A stretch of DNA of 12,111 bases from Candidatus Methylomirabilota bacterium (GTDB taxonomy: Bacteria > Methylomirabilota > Methylomirabilia > Methylomirabilales > CSP1-5): assembly GCA_023249165.1 (NCBI GenBank), contig JAHFDE010000056.1, forward strand, positions 1 through 12,111. Reading direction: 5' to 3'. Within the stretch, counting starts at the first letter, position 1, and the number at the start of each line of letters is the position of its first letter. The notes beneath the pieces are model-generated. The model was not told the DNA's origin, did no database searches, and worked only from the letters and a program-made list of their open reading frames with translations. This document shows positions 5,515-12,111 of this stretch, one piece after another. The position numbers and the translations under genes are program-made.

Positions 5515-8099
5515 GTCCTCTCCGCTTGCCGGTCGACACGCACCGGTAACGTGAACCAGAAGGTCGAGCCCTGCCCTGGTGTGGACTCCACCCAGATGCG
5601 CCCTCCATGCATCTCGATGATCCGCTTGGCGATCGCGAGCCCGAGGCCGGTTCCGCCCTTTGTCTTGGTGGTGGAGTTGTCGACTTGCTGGAATTCTTCA
5701 AAAATCTTCTGCTGATCACCCAGGGCGATCCCCGAACCCGTGTCGGACACCGAGACCAGGAACGCGCCGTCTGATGCTTGCGCCTGTATCCTGACCTCGC
5801 CGACCTCGGTAAACTTGATCGCGTTCCCCACCAGGTTCAGCAGCACCTGGGCGATCCGCCGTTCGTCGCCCCTGCCGCGAGACAGGTCGGGCGGCACGGC
5901 CACCTTCAGCGCGAGCTGCTTCTCCGCCGCCAACGACTCCACTGCGGTGACGACGGTGTGAACGACCTCCTTCATGGAATAGTCGTTCAGGCTGAGGTTG
6001 AGCTCCCCCGCCTCGATCTTGGAGATGTCGAGGACATCGTTGATCAGGCCGAGAAGATGGCGCCCGCTCTTATCGACTCGCCCCAAGACGTCCCGGATCG
6101 TTTCAGGTACCTCGCCATAGATCTTGTCGAGGATCAGCTCCGTATATCCGAGGATGGCATTCATCGGGGTGCGGAGTTCATGGCTCATGTTGGCGAGAAA
6201 CTGGGACTTGTGGCGCGAGGCGGCTTCCAGCTGAATGTTGGCAGCCTGAAGCGCCTGCGTCCGCTCTTCCACCCGCTGCTCTAATTCCTCGGCGTGGTCT
6301 TTTATCTGGGCGTAGAGCCACGCGTTCTGGAGTGCGAGGGCGAGTTGTTGGGCCAAGGGGTCCAGCAGTTCCAGGTCGCGCTCCGTATACGCGCCCGGTG
6401 TCCGGCTATCCAGGAGCAAGACCCCGACTGCCTCCCCTGCGGCCACCAAGGGGAACTGGACGGTCGCGCGCACCCCCTCCCGGGCGATGAAGGTTTCATC
6501 CGAATAGGTGGCCTCCGTCGCCAGATCCCGGACGAGGCGGTGGGTTTTGTGAGCCAGCACCCACCCGACGGCGGTTGCCTTTACCTGGGGCCAGACCGCT
6601 CCATGGTGGGAGGACACGGGCGGCTCAGCCACCGATAGGACCATGCGGAGCTTCTCCCCATCCGGCACCACGACCCCGATCCGATCATAGGGGACGAGCG
6701 CCTTGACCGCCTCTGCAAAGGCCGGGTAAACCTCCTCCACCTCAAGGGACCGGCTTAACAGCGCGCCCAGCCGGTAGAGCGCCTCCCACCGCTTCGCCTG
6801 CTGAGTGGCCGCTTCATAGAGCCGGGCCTGCTCGATGGCGAGGGCCGCCTGAACCGCTAGCGCACTCAAGAGCTGTCGGTCCTCCTCGCGGAACTGGTGG
6901 GGAGCCCGGCTGTGTACATAGAGGACGCCGATCACTACATCACGCGCTTTCAGAGGGACCGCCACCGCGGAACGGAGGCCTGCTTCCTCAAGGATCCCCA
7001 GAAAGGGACTGCCACGATATTCCTCCAGGTAGTCGCCCACCACTATCGGCATGCCGGTCACGACCACCCGCCCGCCGAGCCCTTCCCCCGGCCGAAAGCG
7101 CACTCTGGCGAGCCCCTCAGTAATCGTGCCGCTGGAAGCCTGCATCGCAAAAGTGTCGCTTCCCTCCTGGCGAAGCGCCAGCAGGCTCACCTCCGCCTGT
7201 AAAAGTGCACGGGCCTGCTCGACGATCAGGCGCAGGGTCGGTTCGAGGGCAACCTGGGCGGTGATCTCCTGGCCGATGTCATACAGCGTCCTGGTCTCAA
7301 CGACTTTCCGTTTGAGTGCTACCTCGTTCTCTTCCAGGCTGGCGACCATCTTGGTAAAGGAGTTGGCCAAGCGCCCGATCTCGTCTCTGGAGTCAATCTC
7401 GACCTTGACAGAACGCTGGCCGGCAGCAATCGTCTCGGCCTGATCGGTCAGCTGCTTAATCGGCCGGGTGATCCGCCGGGAGAAGGCATAAATGGCTACC
7501 GTGCAGAGGGCAAGGAAGGCCACGGTCAGGCCCCCCCAGAGCTTCAGGAGGGCCATGACATGACTCTCCACGCTCTGAAGCGAGAGGCCGATCCTCACGG
7601 TCCCGATACTCCGCTGCCTCCCTTCCTGGGCCTGACCCGGTCCCTGACCGAGGGGGCCGATCAGGAGCTCCTCGGCCGTCTTCACCGGTTCCGAGAGGAT
7701 GGGGGAGGAGAACTCGACGAATCGTCGCGCATTTTCCTCCGCGGAGCGCCCCGTGAGCGCGCTGACCTGCCTCCCTCCCTTGACGAGGATTTTCCCGTCC
7801 TCACGGTAGATGAACACGAAGGCGACGTCGGGATCGCCCACCACGCCCCGCATCGCGGATGTGAGAAGTCGCCCGTCCTCCGCCAAGACCCCCAGCTCAC
7901 TGCTGGAGGCGAGATTGGCGGCCATTGCCTGGCCCCGCTTCATAAACTCCTCTTCCGCCAGCCCCTTTTGCCACCAAAGGCTGATACCCCCGAGGAGGAG
8001 AAAGAGCGCCAGGACGATCGGGATGACCGACCAGAAGATTCGCGCCCGGAAGGTAGAAAAAGCCTTGAACCTGGGAGATTTGATCACAGTCCACTTCAT
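5511..8099 (-). CDS. Membrane sensor histidine kinase with HAMP and two GAF domains
   Basis: An 862-residue sensor kinase. Order: transmembrane helix (about 22-44), periplasmic region of about 140 residues (45-185), second helix (about 186-206), HAMP (207-260), GAF1 (about 280-425), GAF2 (about 445-595), coiled coil (about 600-630), HisKA with phospho-acceptor His640 in MSHELRTP, and HATPase_c with N box NLVGNAIKFT (755-764), G1 DTGSGI (786-791) and G2 GGTGLGLAI (815-823). All catalytic motifs look intact. The periplasmic region resembles a single-PAS/Cache-type fold but I cannot name it. It is coupled by a 4-base overlap to the receiver gene and lies downstream of the periplasmic SBP-copper protein, so that protein may be its input (inference). 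A GTG at 8105 opens the same frame, but GAGGAA at 8106-8111 is spaced correctly for the ATG at 8099. Confidence 0.93.
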   Translation of the reverse strand: MKWTVIKSPRFKAFSTFRARIFWSVIPIVLALFLLLGGISLWWQKGLAEEEFMKRGQAMAANLASSSELGVLAEDGRLLTSAMRGVVGDPDVAFVFIYREDGKILVKGGRQVSALTGRSAEENARRFVEFSSPILSEPVKTAEELLIGPLGQGPGQAQEGRQRSIGTVRIGLSLQSVESHVMALLKLWGGLTVAFLALCTVAIYAFSRRITRPIKQLTDQAETIAAGQRSVKVEIDSRDEIGRLANSFTKMVASLEENEVALKRKVVETRTLYDIGQEITAQVALEPTLRLIVEQARALLQAEVSLLALRQEGSDTFAMQASSGTITEGLARVRFRPGEGLGGRVVVTGMPIVVGDYLEEYRGSPFLGILEEAGLRSAVAVPLKARDVVIGVLYVHSRAPHQFREEDRQLLSALAVQAALAIEQARLYEAATQQAKRWEALYRLGALLSRSLEVEEVYPAFAEAVKALVPYDRIGVVVPDGEKLRMVLSVAEPPVSSHHGAVWPQVKATAVGWVLAHKTHRLVRDLATEATYSDETFIAREGVRATVQFPLVAAGEAVGVLLLDSRTPGAYTERDLELLDPLAQQLALALQNAWLYAQIKDHAEELEQRVEERTQALQAANIQLEAASRHKSQFLANMSHELRTPMNAILGYTELILDKIYGEVPETIRDVLGRVDKSGRHLLGLINDVLDISKIEAGELNLSLNDYSMKEVVHTVVTAVESLAAEKQLALKVAVPPDLSRGRGDERRIAQVLLNLVGNAIKFTEVGEVRIQAQASDGAFLVSVSDTGSGIALGDQQKIFEEFQQVDNSTTKTKGGTGLGLAIAKRIIEMHGGRIWVESTPGQGSTFWFTLPVRVDRQAERT

Positions 8100-8105
8100 G
8101 ATCAC

Positions 8106-8111
8106 TTCCTC
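8106..8111 (-). promoter_or_regulatory. Ribosome binding site deciding the histidine kinase start
   Basis: GAGGAA on the - strand lies 6 bases before the ATG at 8099-8097 but directly abuts the GTG at 8105-8103, so the ATG is the likelier start. Confidence 0.5.
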
Positions 8112-8195
8112 AACGGGTACGGGACCCCAACGGTTCAGATGACGTCCGCCCTGAGCCCTTCATTTGTGTTGAGTTCGCCTCTCCCGTCCCCCCCA

Positions 8196-8223
8196 GGTTA
8201 TCTTTGTCCCCCGCGGGGAAACC
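8196..8223. repeat. Interrupted inverted repeat just after the SBP-copper gene
   Basis: The 124-base gap between the kinase and the SBP-copper gene holds a palindromic core CCCCGCGGGG (8209-8218), which can form a TCCCC/GGGGA hairpin with a 3-base loop. GGTT (8196-8199) and AACC (8220-8223) can pair outside it with a 7-base bulge. It begins directly after the TAA of the - strand gene. There is no T tract on the - strand side, so it is not a standard intrinsic terminator; it could be an mRNA 3' stability or attenuation hairpin, or chance in GC-rich DNA. No convincing promoter was seen in the rest of the gap. Confidence 0.25.
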
Positions 8224-9681
8224 TTACTGGTCCTTGGTTACCTGGGGCGGACCAACACTTCTGCTGACCAGAACACTGGGGACCTTGGCTTCCTTGGACA
8301 CAATCAGGTAATCCCACATTCCCTGGATCCCGTGACCTGTCACCCCGCAGAAGAGGAGAAAACGGCCCTCCTTGTTGGCGACAAATTCAAATGAGTCTTG
8401 CTCCCCCGCCAGTAATCCTGGGACGAGTTTGACGGTCGTCGCCCGGGGGAAGGCGAGGATTCCGCCCTCCAGCGGCATCGCAATCGCTTCGTTGACGACC
8501 GCGAGGCTGTGGGGGATGGCGCCAAGTCCCTTGTTCCGGAACGTGACCTCCACCTTCCAGCCGAACGGAATGATGGCGGTCATATCCCCGCCTCCATACC
8601 CGTTGTAGTTCATGGTCCCGTTCGTTCCATCCGCCGCCCCGACGAGCAACAGTTGGACCACCTGTTTCTGAGGATCGAACTTCATCCAGTCCGGGTGGAT
8701 CCCCACATCAGCCGGAATGATGGTATCTGCCGTCGCCAGGATGCCCTTGGGGATCTCCATCCCCAACTTCTGCGCCGCCTTGAGGTTCGCGGTGAGCGTG
8801 ACTCGACGGGCCGTCGTATAGGGGACTTGAGCTACGGTCTTTCCTCCCATGATACTGTTGGCCACTTCCCCCGCCTGCCTCCCGATGTCCTCGCTGCTCG
8901 CGAACGAGAGGGAGAAAAGAGCTCCCATCTCGGCTTGACGCTTCGACAGCCCAAGGAGCGGGACCTTATTCCGGTAGGAGAAGAGGAGCATGCGCTCGAT
9001 GACCTCCGGGGCAAGGATGGTTTCGTCGGGCAAGATCCAAAGGACGTCTACCCCCTCCTCTTGCAGGGAATCCAGGGCTTGAATGGCCTCTTTGGGGGAA
9101 CCGATCGCCTTGGCGATGAGTTGAAGCCCCTCCGCTCGCGCGACCGAATCCGCCTGTTTTACCAGATAGCCGGTGTTGGCCCGGTTGAAGACAACGCCCA
9201 CGCGTCGGATCTGGGGGCCCAGCTGCTTGAACAGCCGGACCGGCTGTTCGACCGGTACATTGATGCTCGCCCCTGTGACGTTCTTCGTCCCAGCCCCAAC
9301 GATGTTCGGGGGGTTGAGGACCATGGCATAGACCACGGGGACGTCGGTCACCTCGCCGGCGACCACCTGGAGGGCCAAGGTCCCGATGGCGAAGACGAGG
9401 TCGGGTTTGACCTTAGTTCGGATCTCGTTCAGGATCTTTTGCCCCCTGTTGAAGTATCCCTCCATGTTGTACTCGGCAATGATGGCGGGGAAATCGAGCT
9501 TTCCCTTGAAGCCCCGGAGGGCTTCTCGGTAGGCGTCCACATCGGCGCTCATGATGACGGCCACGTTCTTGGCGGCGGCAGGGCTAGCCGGCCAGAGAAC
9601 GGAGCCGAGGATCATGAGGGGAATGAGGAAAGTACGGAAAAGCCTTTGTGGACAACCCTGGTCCTTACAAAGGCCAACCAA
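8224..9681 (-). CDS. Secreted fusion: ABC_sub_bind-type periplasmic binding protein plus sulfocyanin-like blue copper domain
   Basis: A 485-residue exported protein (numbered from the TTG at 9681). Signal peptide: hydrophobic stretch about 16-31 with an ASPAAA|K cleavage site near residue 37. Residues about 39-318 match the ABC_sub_bind family of type I-fold binding proteins (VFAIGTLALQ, DVPVVYAMVLNPP, VTGASINVPVEQ, VWILPDETI). Residues about 340-463 match sulfocyanin-type cupredoxins: MNYNGYGGGDMTAIIPFGW, then IPHS with copper ligand His391, and FCGVTGHGIQGMW with Cys445, His450 and Met455. All four type 1 copper ligands are thus present. The binding domain alone would be read as an ABC transporter component, but no permease or ATPase for it lies here. 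It follows the PQQ dehydrogenase closely, suggesting it takes electrons from that enzyme and/or reports redox state to the kinase downstream (inference). A GTG at 9717, overlapping the upstream stop as GTGA, is the alternative start. Confidence 0.85.
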   Translation of the reverse strand: MVGLCKDQGCPQRLFRTFLIPLMILGSVLWPASPAAAKNVAVIMSADVDAYREALRGFKGKLDFPAIIAEYNMEGYFNRGQKILNEIRTKVKPDLVFAIGTLALQVVAGEVTDVPVVYAMVLNPPNIVGAGTKNVTGASINVPVEQPVRLFKQLGPQIRRVGVVFNRANTGYLVKQADSVARAEGLQLIAKAIGSPKEAIQALDSLQEEGVDVLWILPDETILAPEVIERMLLFSYRNKVPLLGLSKRQAEMGALFSLSFASSEDIGRQAGEVANSIMGGKTVAQVPYTTARRVTLTANLKAAQKLGMEIPKGILATADTIIPADVGIHPDWMKFDPQKQVVQLLLVGAADGTNGTMNYNGYGGGDMTAIIPFGWKVEVTFRNKGLGAIPHSLAVVNEAIAMPLEGGILAFPRATTVKLVPGLLAGEQDSFEFVANKEGRFLLFCGVTGHGIQGMWDYLIVSKEAKVPSVLVSRSVGPPQVTKDQ

Positions 9682-9687
9682 TTGCGT

Positions 9688-9693
9688 CCTCCT
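9688..9693 (-). promoter_or_regulatory. Consensus ribosome binding site supporting a TTG start
   Basis: A perfect AGGAGG on the - strand lies 6 bases before a TTG (9681-9679) inside the longer frame. The GTG at 9717 has no comparable site ahead of it and would give a 49-residue leader, long for this signal peptide. Translation coupled from the upstream stop cannot be excluded. Confidence 0.5.
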
Positions 9694-9713
9694 GCCGCCA
9701 CACGACGCGGTCG

Positions 9714-11441
9714 TCACGGTTTCTTAGGGAGGCCAAAGACGAAGACGGTGTCACCGTATCGATACCGCACCTGAACGCTGCCGCCGACGGCCACGGCGAT
9801 GAACTGCTCACCGTCCACCTCGAAAGACATTGGAGCGGCGTTGACGCCCGCGCCGCACTGAAACCGCCAGAGCTCTTTCCCCGTTTTCGCGTCAAAGGCA
9901 TAGAAGTTCCCCGTGTTGTCGCCGCCAGTGAAGACCAGCCTCCCGGCCGTGGCCAGGGCCCCGCCGATCAGGGGATCCGGCAGCTTATTCTGCCAGACGA
10001 TCTTGCCGGTGTTCACGTCAATCGCGGTGAAAATCCCCCACTGCTTCTCGGTGGGGATCGAGCTGAACGCACTGCCGAGCCACATCCCCCCCTTCTCGTG
10101 GGGCGCCGGGTGAGTGGTGTATAACATGGGCTGGTGAAGGGCCGAGACGTAGACCATCTCGGTGTCAGGGCTGTAGGCCACCGGGGACCACTCTGATCCG
10201 CCATTCGCGCCCGGAAGCATCCGGATTCCCTCCGGAGTTGGCGGCGTGAATATGTTTTCCTGGGGGACGAATGCTTCGGACCTCCGGATCAATTTCCCAG
10301 TCGCCCGGTCGTGAATGTAATACCATCCCGTCTTGCCTGCATGGCCCACGGCCTTGACCCGCCGCCCATCCACCGTGGTCTCGAAGAGCACCGCCGGACT
10401 CACGGCGTCCAGGTCCCAGACGTCGTGGGGAATATATTGGTAGTGCCACTTGTAGGTCCCCGTCTTCACATCGAGGGCCACCATCGATTCGGTGTAGAGG
10501 TTGTCCCCGGGTCGGACCTCGCCGTCAAAGTCGGGTGAGGGATTGCCGACCATAATGAAGAGGGTGTCGGTCTCCGGATCAACCGCCGGGGTCATCCAGA
10601 CGCCCCCTCCACCCCGCTGCCAGGCGTCCTTGTACTTGGCGAAGTCCGCCTGCTCCTTCTTGATATTCCGGTTGAGCTTTTCCCCTTCGGGCGTGGTGGG
10701 GCTCCACTTCCCTTCCCAACCGGTCTCGGGGAGGGTCCAGAAGCGCCAGCGCCGCTTGCCGTCTGTGGCATCGTAGGCGTCCACGAAGCCCCTGATCCCG
10801 TACTCGCCCCCGGAGGGCCCGACGATGATCATCCCCTTGTAGACGAGGGGGGCTAGAGTGAAACTATGCCCGGCCGAAGCGTCGGCCACCTCGGCGTCCC
10901 AGACGACCTCGCCCGTCTTCTGATCCAGGGCTATAAGGTACGCGTCCAGGGTGGCCATGTACACTCGACCATAGGCCACCGCCACGCCGCGGTTATTAGG
11001 GCCACAGCAGAGGGCAGGGGTCACGCCCATCTTGTGTTCGTAGCGCCAGAGCTCCTTCCCGGTCCTCACGTCCACCGCGATCGCATGGTTGAACGGGGTG
11101 GTGAGATACATGACCCCGTCCACGACGAGGGGCGTGGTCTCGAAGGAACCGATGGGGCCGCCCGTCTGATACACCCACCGAGGCACCAGGGTGTGAACGT
11201 TCTGCGCGTTGATCTGCTTCGAGGTCACATAGCGGGTGTTACTGTAATGCTTGCCGTACGTCAGCCAGTTCTTGGCATCGGCCTGGGTATTCAACAGCAT
11301 CTTATCGGTAACCGAGGTATGCTGGACCTCAGCAGCAAGGATGAAAGACACGTTTAGCAACAGGATGAGCAGCAGCAGGAATCCTACCCATCCAGCGATG
11401 AGTCCCCTCGTACCACCATTCGGATCATCTGCGTTTACCAT
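9714..11441 (-). CDS. PQQ-dependent alcohol dehydrogenase, lanthanide-type active site
   Basis: A 575-residue periplasmic quinoprotein (numbered from the ATG at 11441), an eight-bladed propeller with repeated tryptophan-docking motifs of the form AxDxxTGKxxW (for example near 122-133, 173-182, 475-483 and 515-525). It oxidises alcohols or aldehydes and passes electrons to a periplasmic carrier. Visible active-site features: the vicinal disulfide Cys145-Cys146 (TPALCCGPNNRG), metal ligands Glu213 (PSGGEYGIRG) and Asn300 (VGNPSPD), catalytic Asp343 and, two residues on, Asp345 in PHDVWDLDAV. The second Asp marks XoxF/ExaF lanthanide enzymes; calcium MxaF has Ala there. Lys370 stands where methanol dehydrogenases have Arg, as in some ethanol dehydrogenases. 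No C-terminal cytochrome c domain. A hydrophobic N-terminus (about 13-37) is a signal peptide or anchor. An upstream in-frame ATG at 11513 would overlap the preceding gene and gives a poor leader. Substrate is not settled. Confidence 0.93.
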   Translation of the reverse strand: MVNADDPNGGTRGLIAGWVGFLLLLILLLNVSFILAAEVQHTSVTDKMLLNTQADAKNWLTYGKHYSNTRYVTSKQINAQNVHTLVPRWVYQTGGPIGSFETTPLVVDGVMYLTTPFNHAIAVDVRTGKELWRYEHKMGVTPALCCGPNNRGVAVAYGRVYMATLDAYLIALDQKTGEVVWDAEVADASAGHSFTLAPLVYKGMIIVGPSGGEYGIRGFVDAYDATDGKRRWRFWTLPETGWEGKWSPTTPEGEKLNRNIKKEQADFAKYKDAWQRGGGGVWMTPAVDPETDTLFIMVGNPSPDFDGEVRPGDNLYTESMVALDVKTGTYKWHYQYIPHDVWDLDAVSPAVLFETTVDGRRVKAVGHAGKTGWYYIHDRATGKLIRRSEAFVPQENIFTPPTPEGIRMLPGANGGSEWSPVAYSPDTEMVYVSALHQPMLYTTHPAPHEKGGMWLGSAFSSIPTEKQWGIFTAIDVNTGKIVWQNKLPDPLIGGALATAGRLVFTGGDNTGNFYAFDAKTGKELWRFQCGAGVNAAPMSFEVDGEQFIAVAVGGSVQVRYRYGDTVFVFGLPKKP

Positions 11442-11446
11442 TGTTT

Positions 11447-11452
11447 CCCCCC
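11447..11452 (-). promoter_or_regulatory. Ribosome binding site for the PQQ dehydrogenase
   Basis: A run of six G on the - strand is 5 bases upstream of the ATG at 11441-11439, favouring this start over the ATG at 11513. The whole 44-base gap 11442-11485 shows no clear promoter or terminator. Confidence 0.4.
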
Positions 11453-11485
11453 AATCCCCAAGGCTTCTCAGCCGGATCCCGACGT

Positions 11486-12111
11486 TCACCGCGTTACGGC
11501 AACACCAGGACATGCCGTATCCCCAATGATCCGAGAATTCTTATCGCACGCTATGGTGCCAATGGCATTTCTTTTTAATGTCGCGTGAGCGCCGTAGCCC
11601 AGGTCGACGTCCACGCTATTGCCTGTGATGGTGGCCCCCGACATGGTGACATCGCCGCCGTTTTCCACCGCCAATCCCTTACCCTTGTTGTCCTTTATAT
11701 GCCACGTGGCGCCGAAATCCCTGACACTGGAATGGCCGCCGACGTAGATCCCATTTCCCCCATTGCGTGCAATGCTGAGCGTACCGGCCCACAGCATGAA
11801 AACACTGTCCAAGAGTCCAACGCCGTTTTTCTTATTATCGTTCATTGTCACCGTGCCCCCTTGCCTGTCGATCTGGACAAAGCTACCGAGGGCGAGGATG
11901 CCATGGTCGGCGTTGTTGTCCAGGTGGATGGTCGCCCCGTCGAAGCTGCCGACACTCGAGGTAAAAAGGACACCGAGACCGCTGTTGCCGTTGTGCGTCA
12001 GGTTAACGGTGCCATGGAAGAGGAGACTGGAGCTGTCGAACACAACAATCCCCCACTCGCCATTGCGTCGGAAGGTGGAATCGGTGACCTCGGCCGTCGA
12101 GTTCTCACTGA
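11486..12111 (-). CDS. Right-handed parallel beta-helix repeat protein, N-terminus beyond the window
   Basis: The frame is open from the window edge to a TGA at 11486-11488, giving about 207 C-terminal residues; the true start lies outside. A GTG at 12043 exists but the helix pattern continues upstream of it, so it is not the start. About seven rungs of 23-27 residues follow the pattern [TA]-hydrophobic-x-hydrophobic-x-x-N-x-x-x-G-[IVL]-x-[VL], for example TVNLTHNGNSGLGVLF, TVTMNDNKKNGVGLLD and TLSIARNGGNGIYVGG, with Asn ladders and Gly turns. This is a pectate-lyase-like/Beta_helix fold (Pfam Beta_helix style). Catalytic residues for polysaccharide lyase or epimerase activity are not evident, so it may be a binding or structural surface protein. 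Two Cys near the C-terminus (IACDKN..DTACPG) may form a disulfide. It ends 44 bases before the PQQ dehydrogenase and could share its transcript. Confidence 0.8.
   Translation of the reverse strand, partial: SENSTAEVTDSTFRRNGEWGIVVFDSSSLLFHGTVNLTHNGNSGLGVLFTSSVGSFDGATIHLDNNADHGILALGSFVQIDRQGGTVTMNDNKKNGVGLLDSVFMLWAGTLSIARNGGNGIYVGGHSSVRDFGATWHIKDNKGKGLAVENGGDVTMSGATITGNSVDVDLGYGAHATLKRNAIGTIACDKNSRIIGDTACPGVAVTR

Noticed and set aside
8196..8223. CCCCGCGGGG hairpin as an intrinsic terminator of the SBP-copper gene
   Set aside because: There is no T tract following it on the - strand; kept only as a low-confidence repeat.
8224..9681. Calling the SBP-copper protein simply an ABC transporter substrate-binding protein
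   Set aside because: No matching permease or ATPase is present nearby, and the C-terminal blue copper domain is not explained by that label. The ABC exporter at 1-878 is a different (ABC-2) type and is unrelated to solute-binding proteins.
8509..9774. Long + strand open frame (about 421 codons) opposite the SBP-copper gene
   Set aside because: It is antisense to a gene with clear domain homology. Its translation is low-complexity and rich in Arg, Asp, Gly and Leu with no recognisable domain, as expected for a mirror frame in GC-rich DNA.
12041..12043. GTG at 12043 as the start of the beta-helix protein
   Set aside because: The frame stays open to the window edge and a further repeat rung is encoded upstream of it, so the gene is truncated by the window.

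Overview
The window is a GC-rich bacterial fragment with dense gene packing. It holds two units that converge near position 900-985. The left end (1-878, + strand) is the tail of an ABC-type exporter: the last 29 codons of an ATPase and a complete ABC-2 permease, joined by a 4-base ATGA overlap. Everything from 987 to the right edge lies on the - strand: nine collinear genes with short gaps, so probably one long transcript or a few overlapping ones. The organism is Gram-negative in style (periplasmic quinoprotein, NapC/NrfH cytochrome, signal peptides). The mix of a PQQ dehydrogenase with a lanthanide-type site, class III cyclases and large GAF kinases would fit an uncultured soil or subsurface lineage such as Methylomirabilota/Rokubacteria or a deltaproteobacterium, but no marker gene here fixes the taxon.

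In transcription order (right to left) the - strand run reads: a right-handed beta-helix protein cut by the window edge; a periplasmic PQQ alcohol dehydrogenase whose active site has the extra Asp seen in lanthanide-dependent XoxF/ExaF enzymes; a secreted protein fusing an ABC_sub_bind-type periplasmic binding domain to a sulfocyanin-like blue copper domain; a two-transmembrane sensor histidine kinase (HAMP, two GAF domains); a stand-alone receiver protein; a receiver-class III nucleotide cyclase fusion; a type II NADH dehydrogenase with a C-terminal cyclic-nucleotide-binding (CNB) domain; a tetraheme NapC/NrfH-type quinol dehydrogenase; and a small membrane protein with two transmembrane helices and a CNB domain.

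My reading of how these work together (inference): the first part oxidises an alcohol in the periplasm and may pass electrons to the copper domain. The periplasmic binding protein and/or the kinase sense substrate or redox state. Phosphorelay drives the receiver-cyclase. Its cyclic nucleotide acts directly on electron-transfer proteins through their CNB domains, rather than through a CRP-type transcription factor, none of which is present here. A locus in which a phosphorelay-controlled cyclase sits beside a CNB-fused NDH-2, a quinol-oxidising multiheme cytochrome and a membrane CNB protein is the best candidate for an undescribed system in this window. The SBP-sulfocyanin fusion next to a PQQ dehydrogenase is the second.

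No tRNA, rRNA, CRISPR array, insertion sequence or convincing terminator was seen. There is no gene-free stretch longer than about 125 bases.
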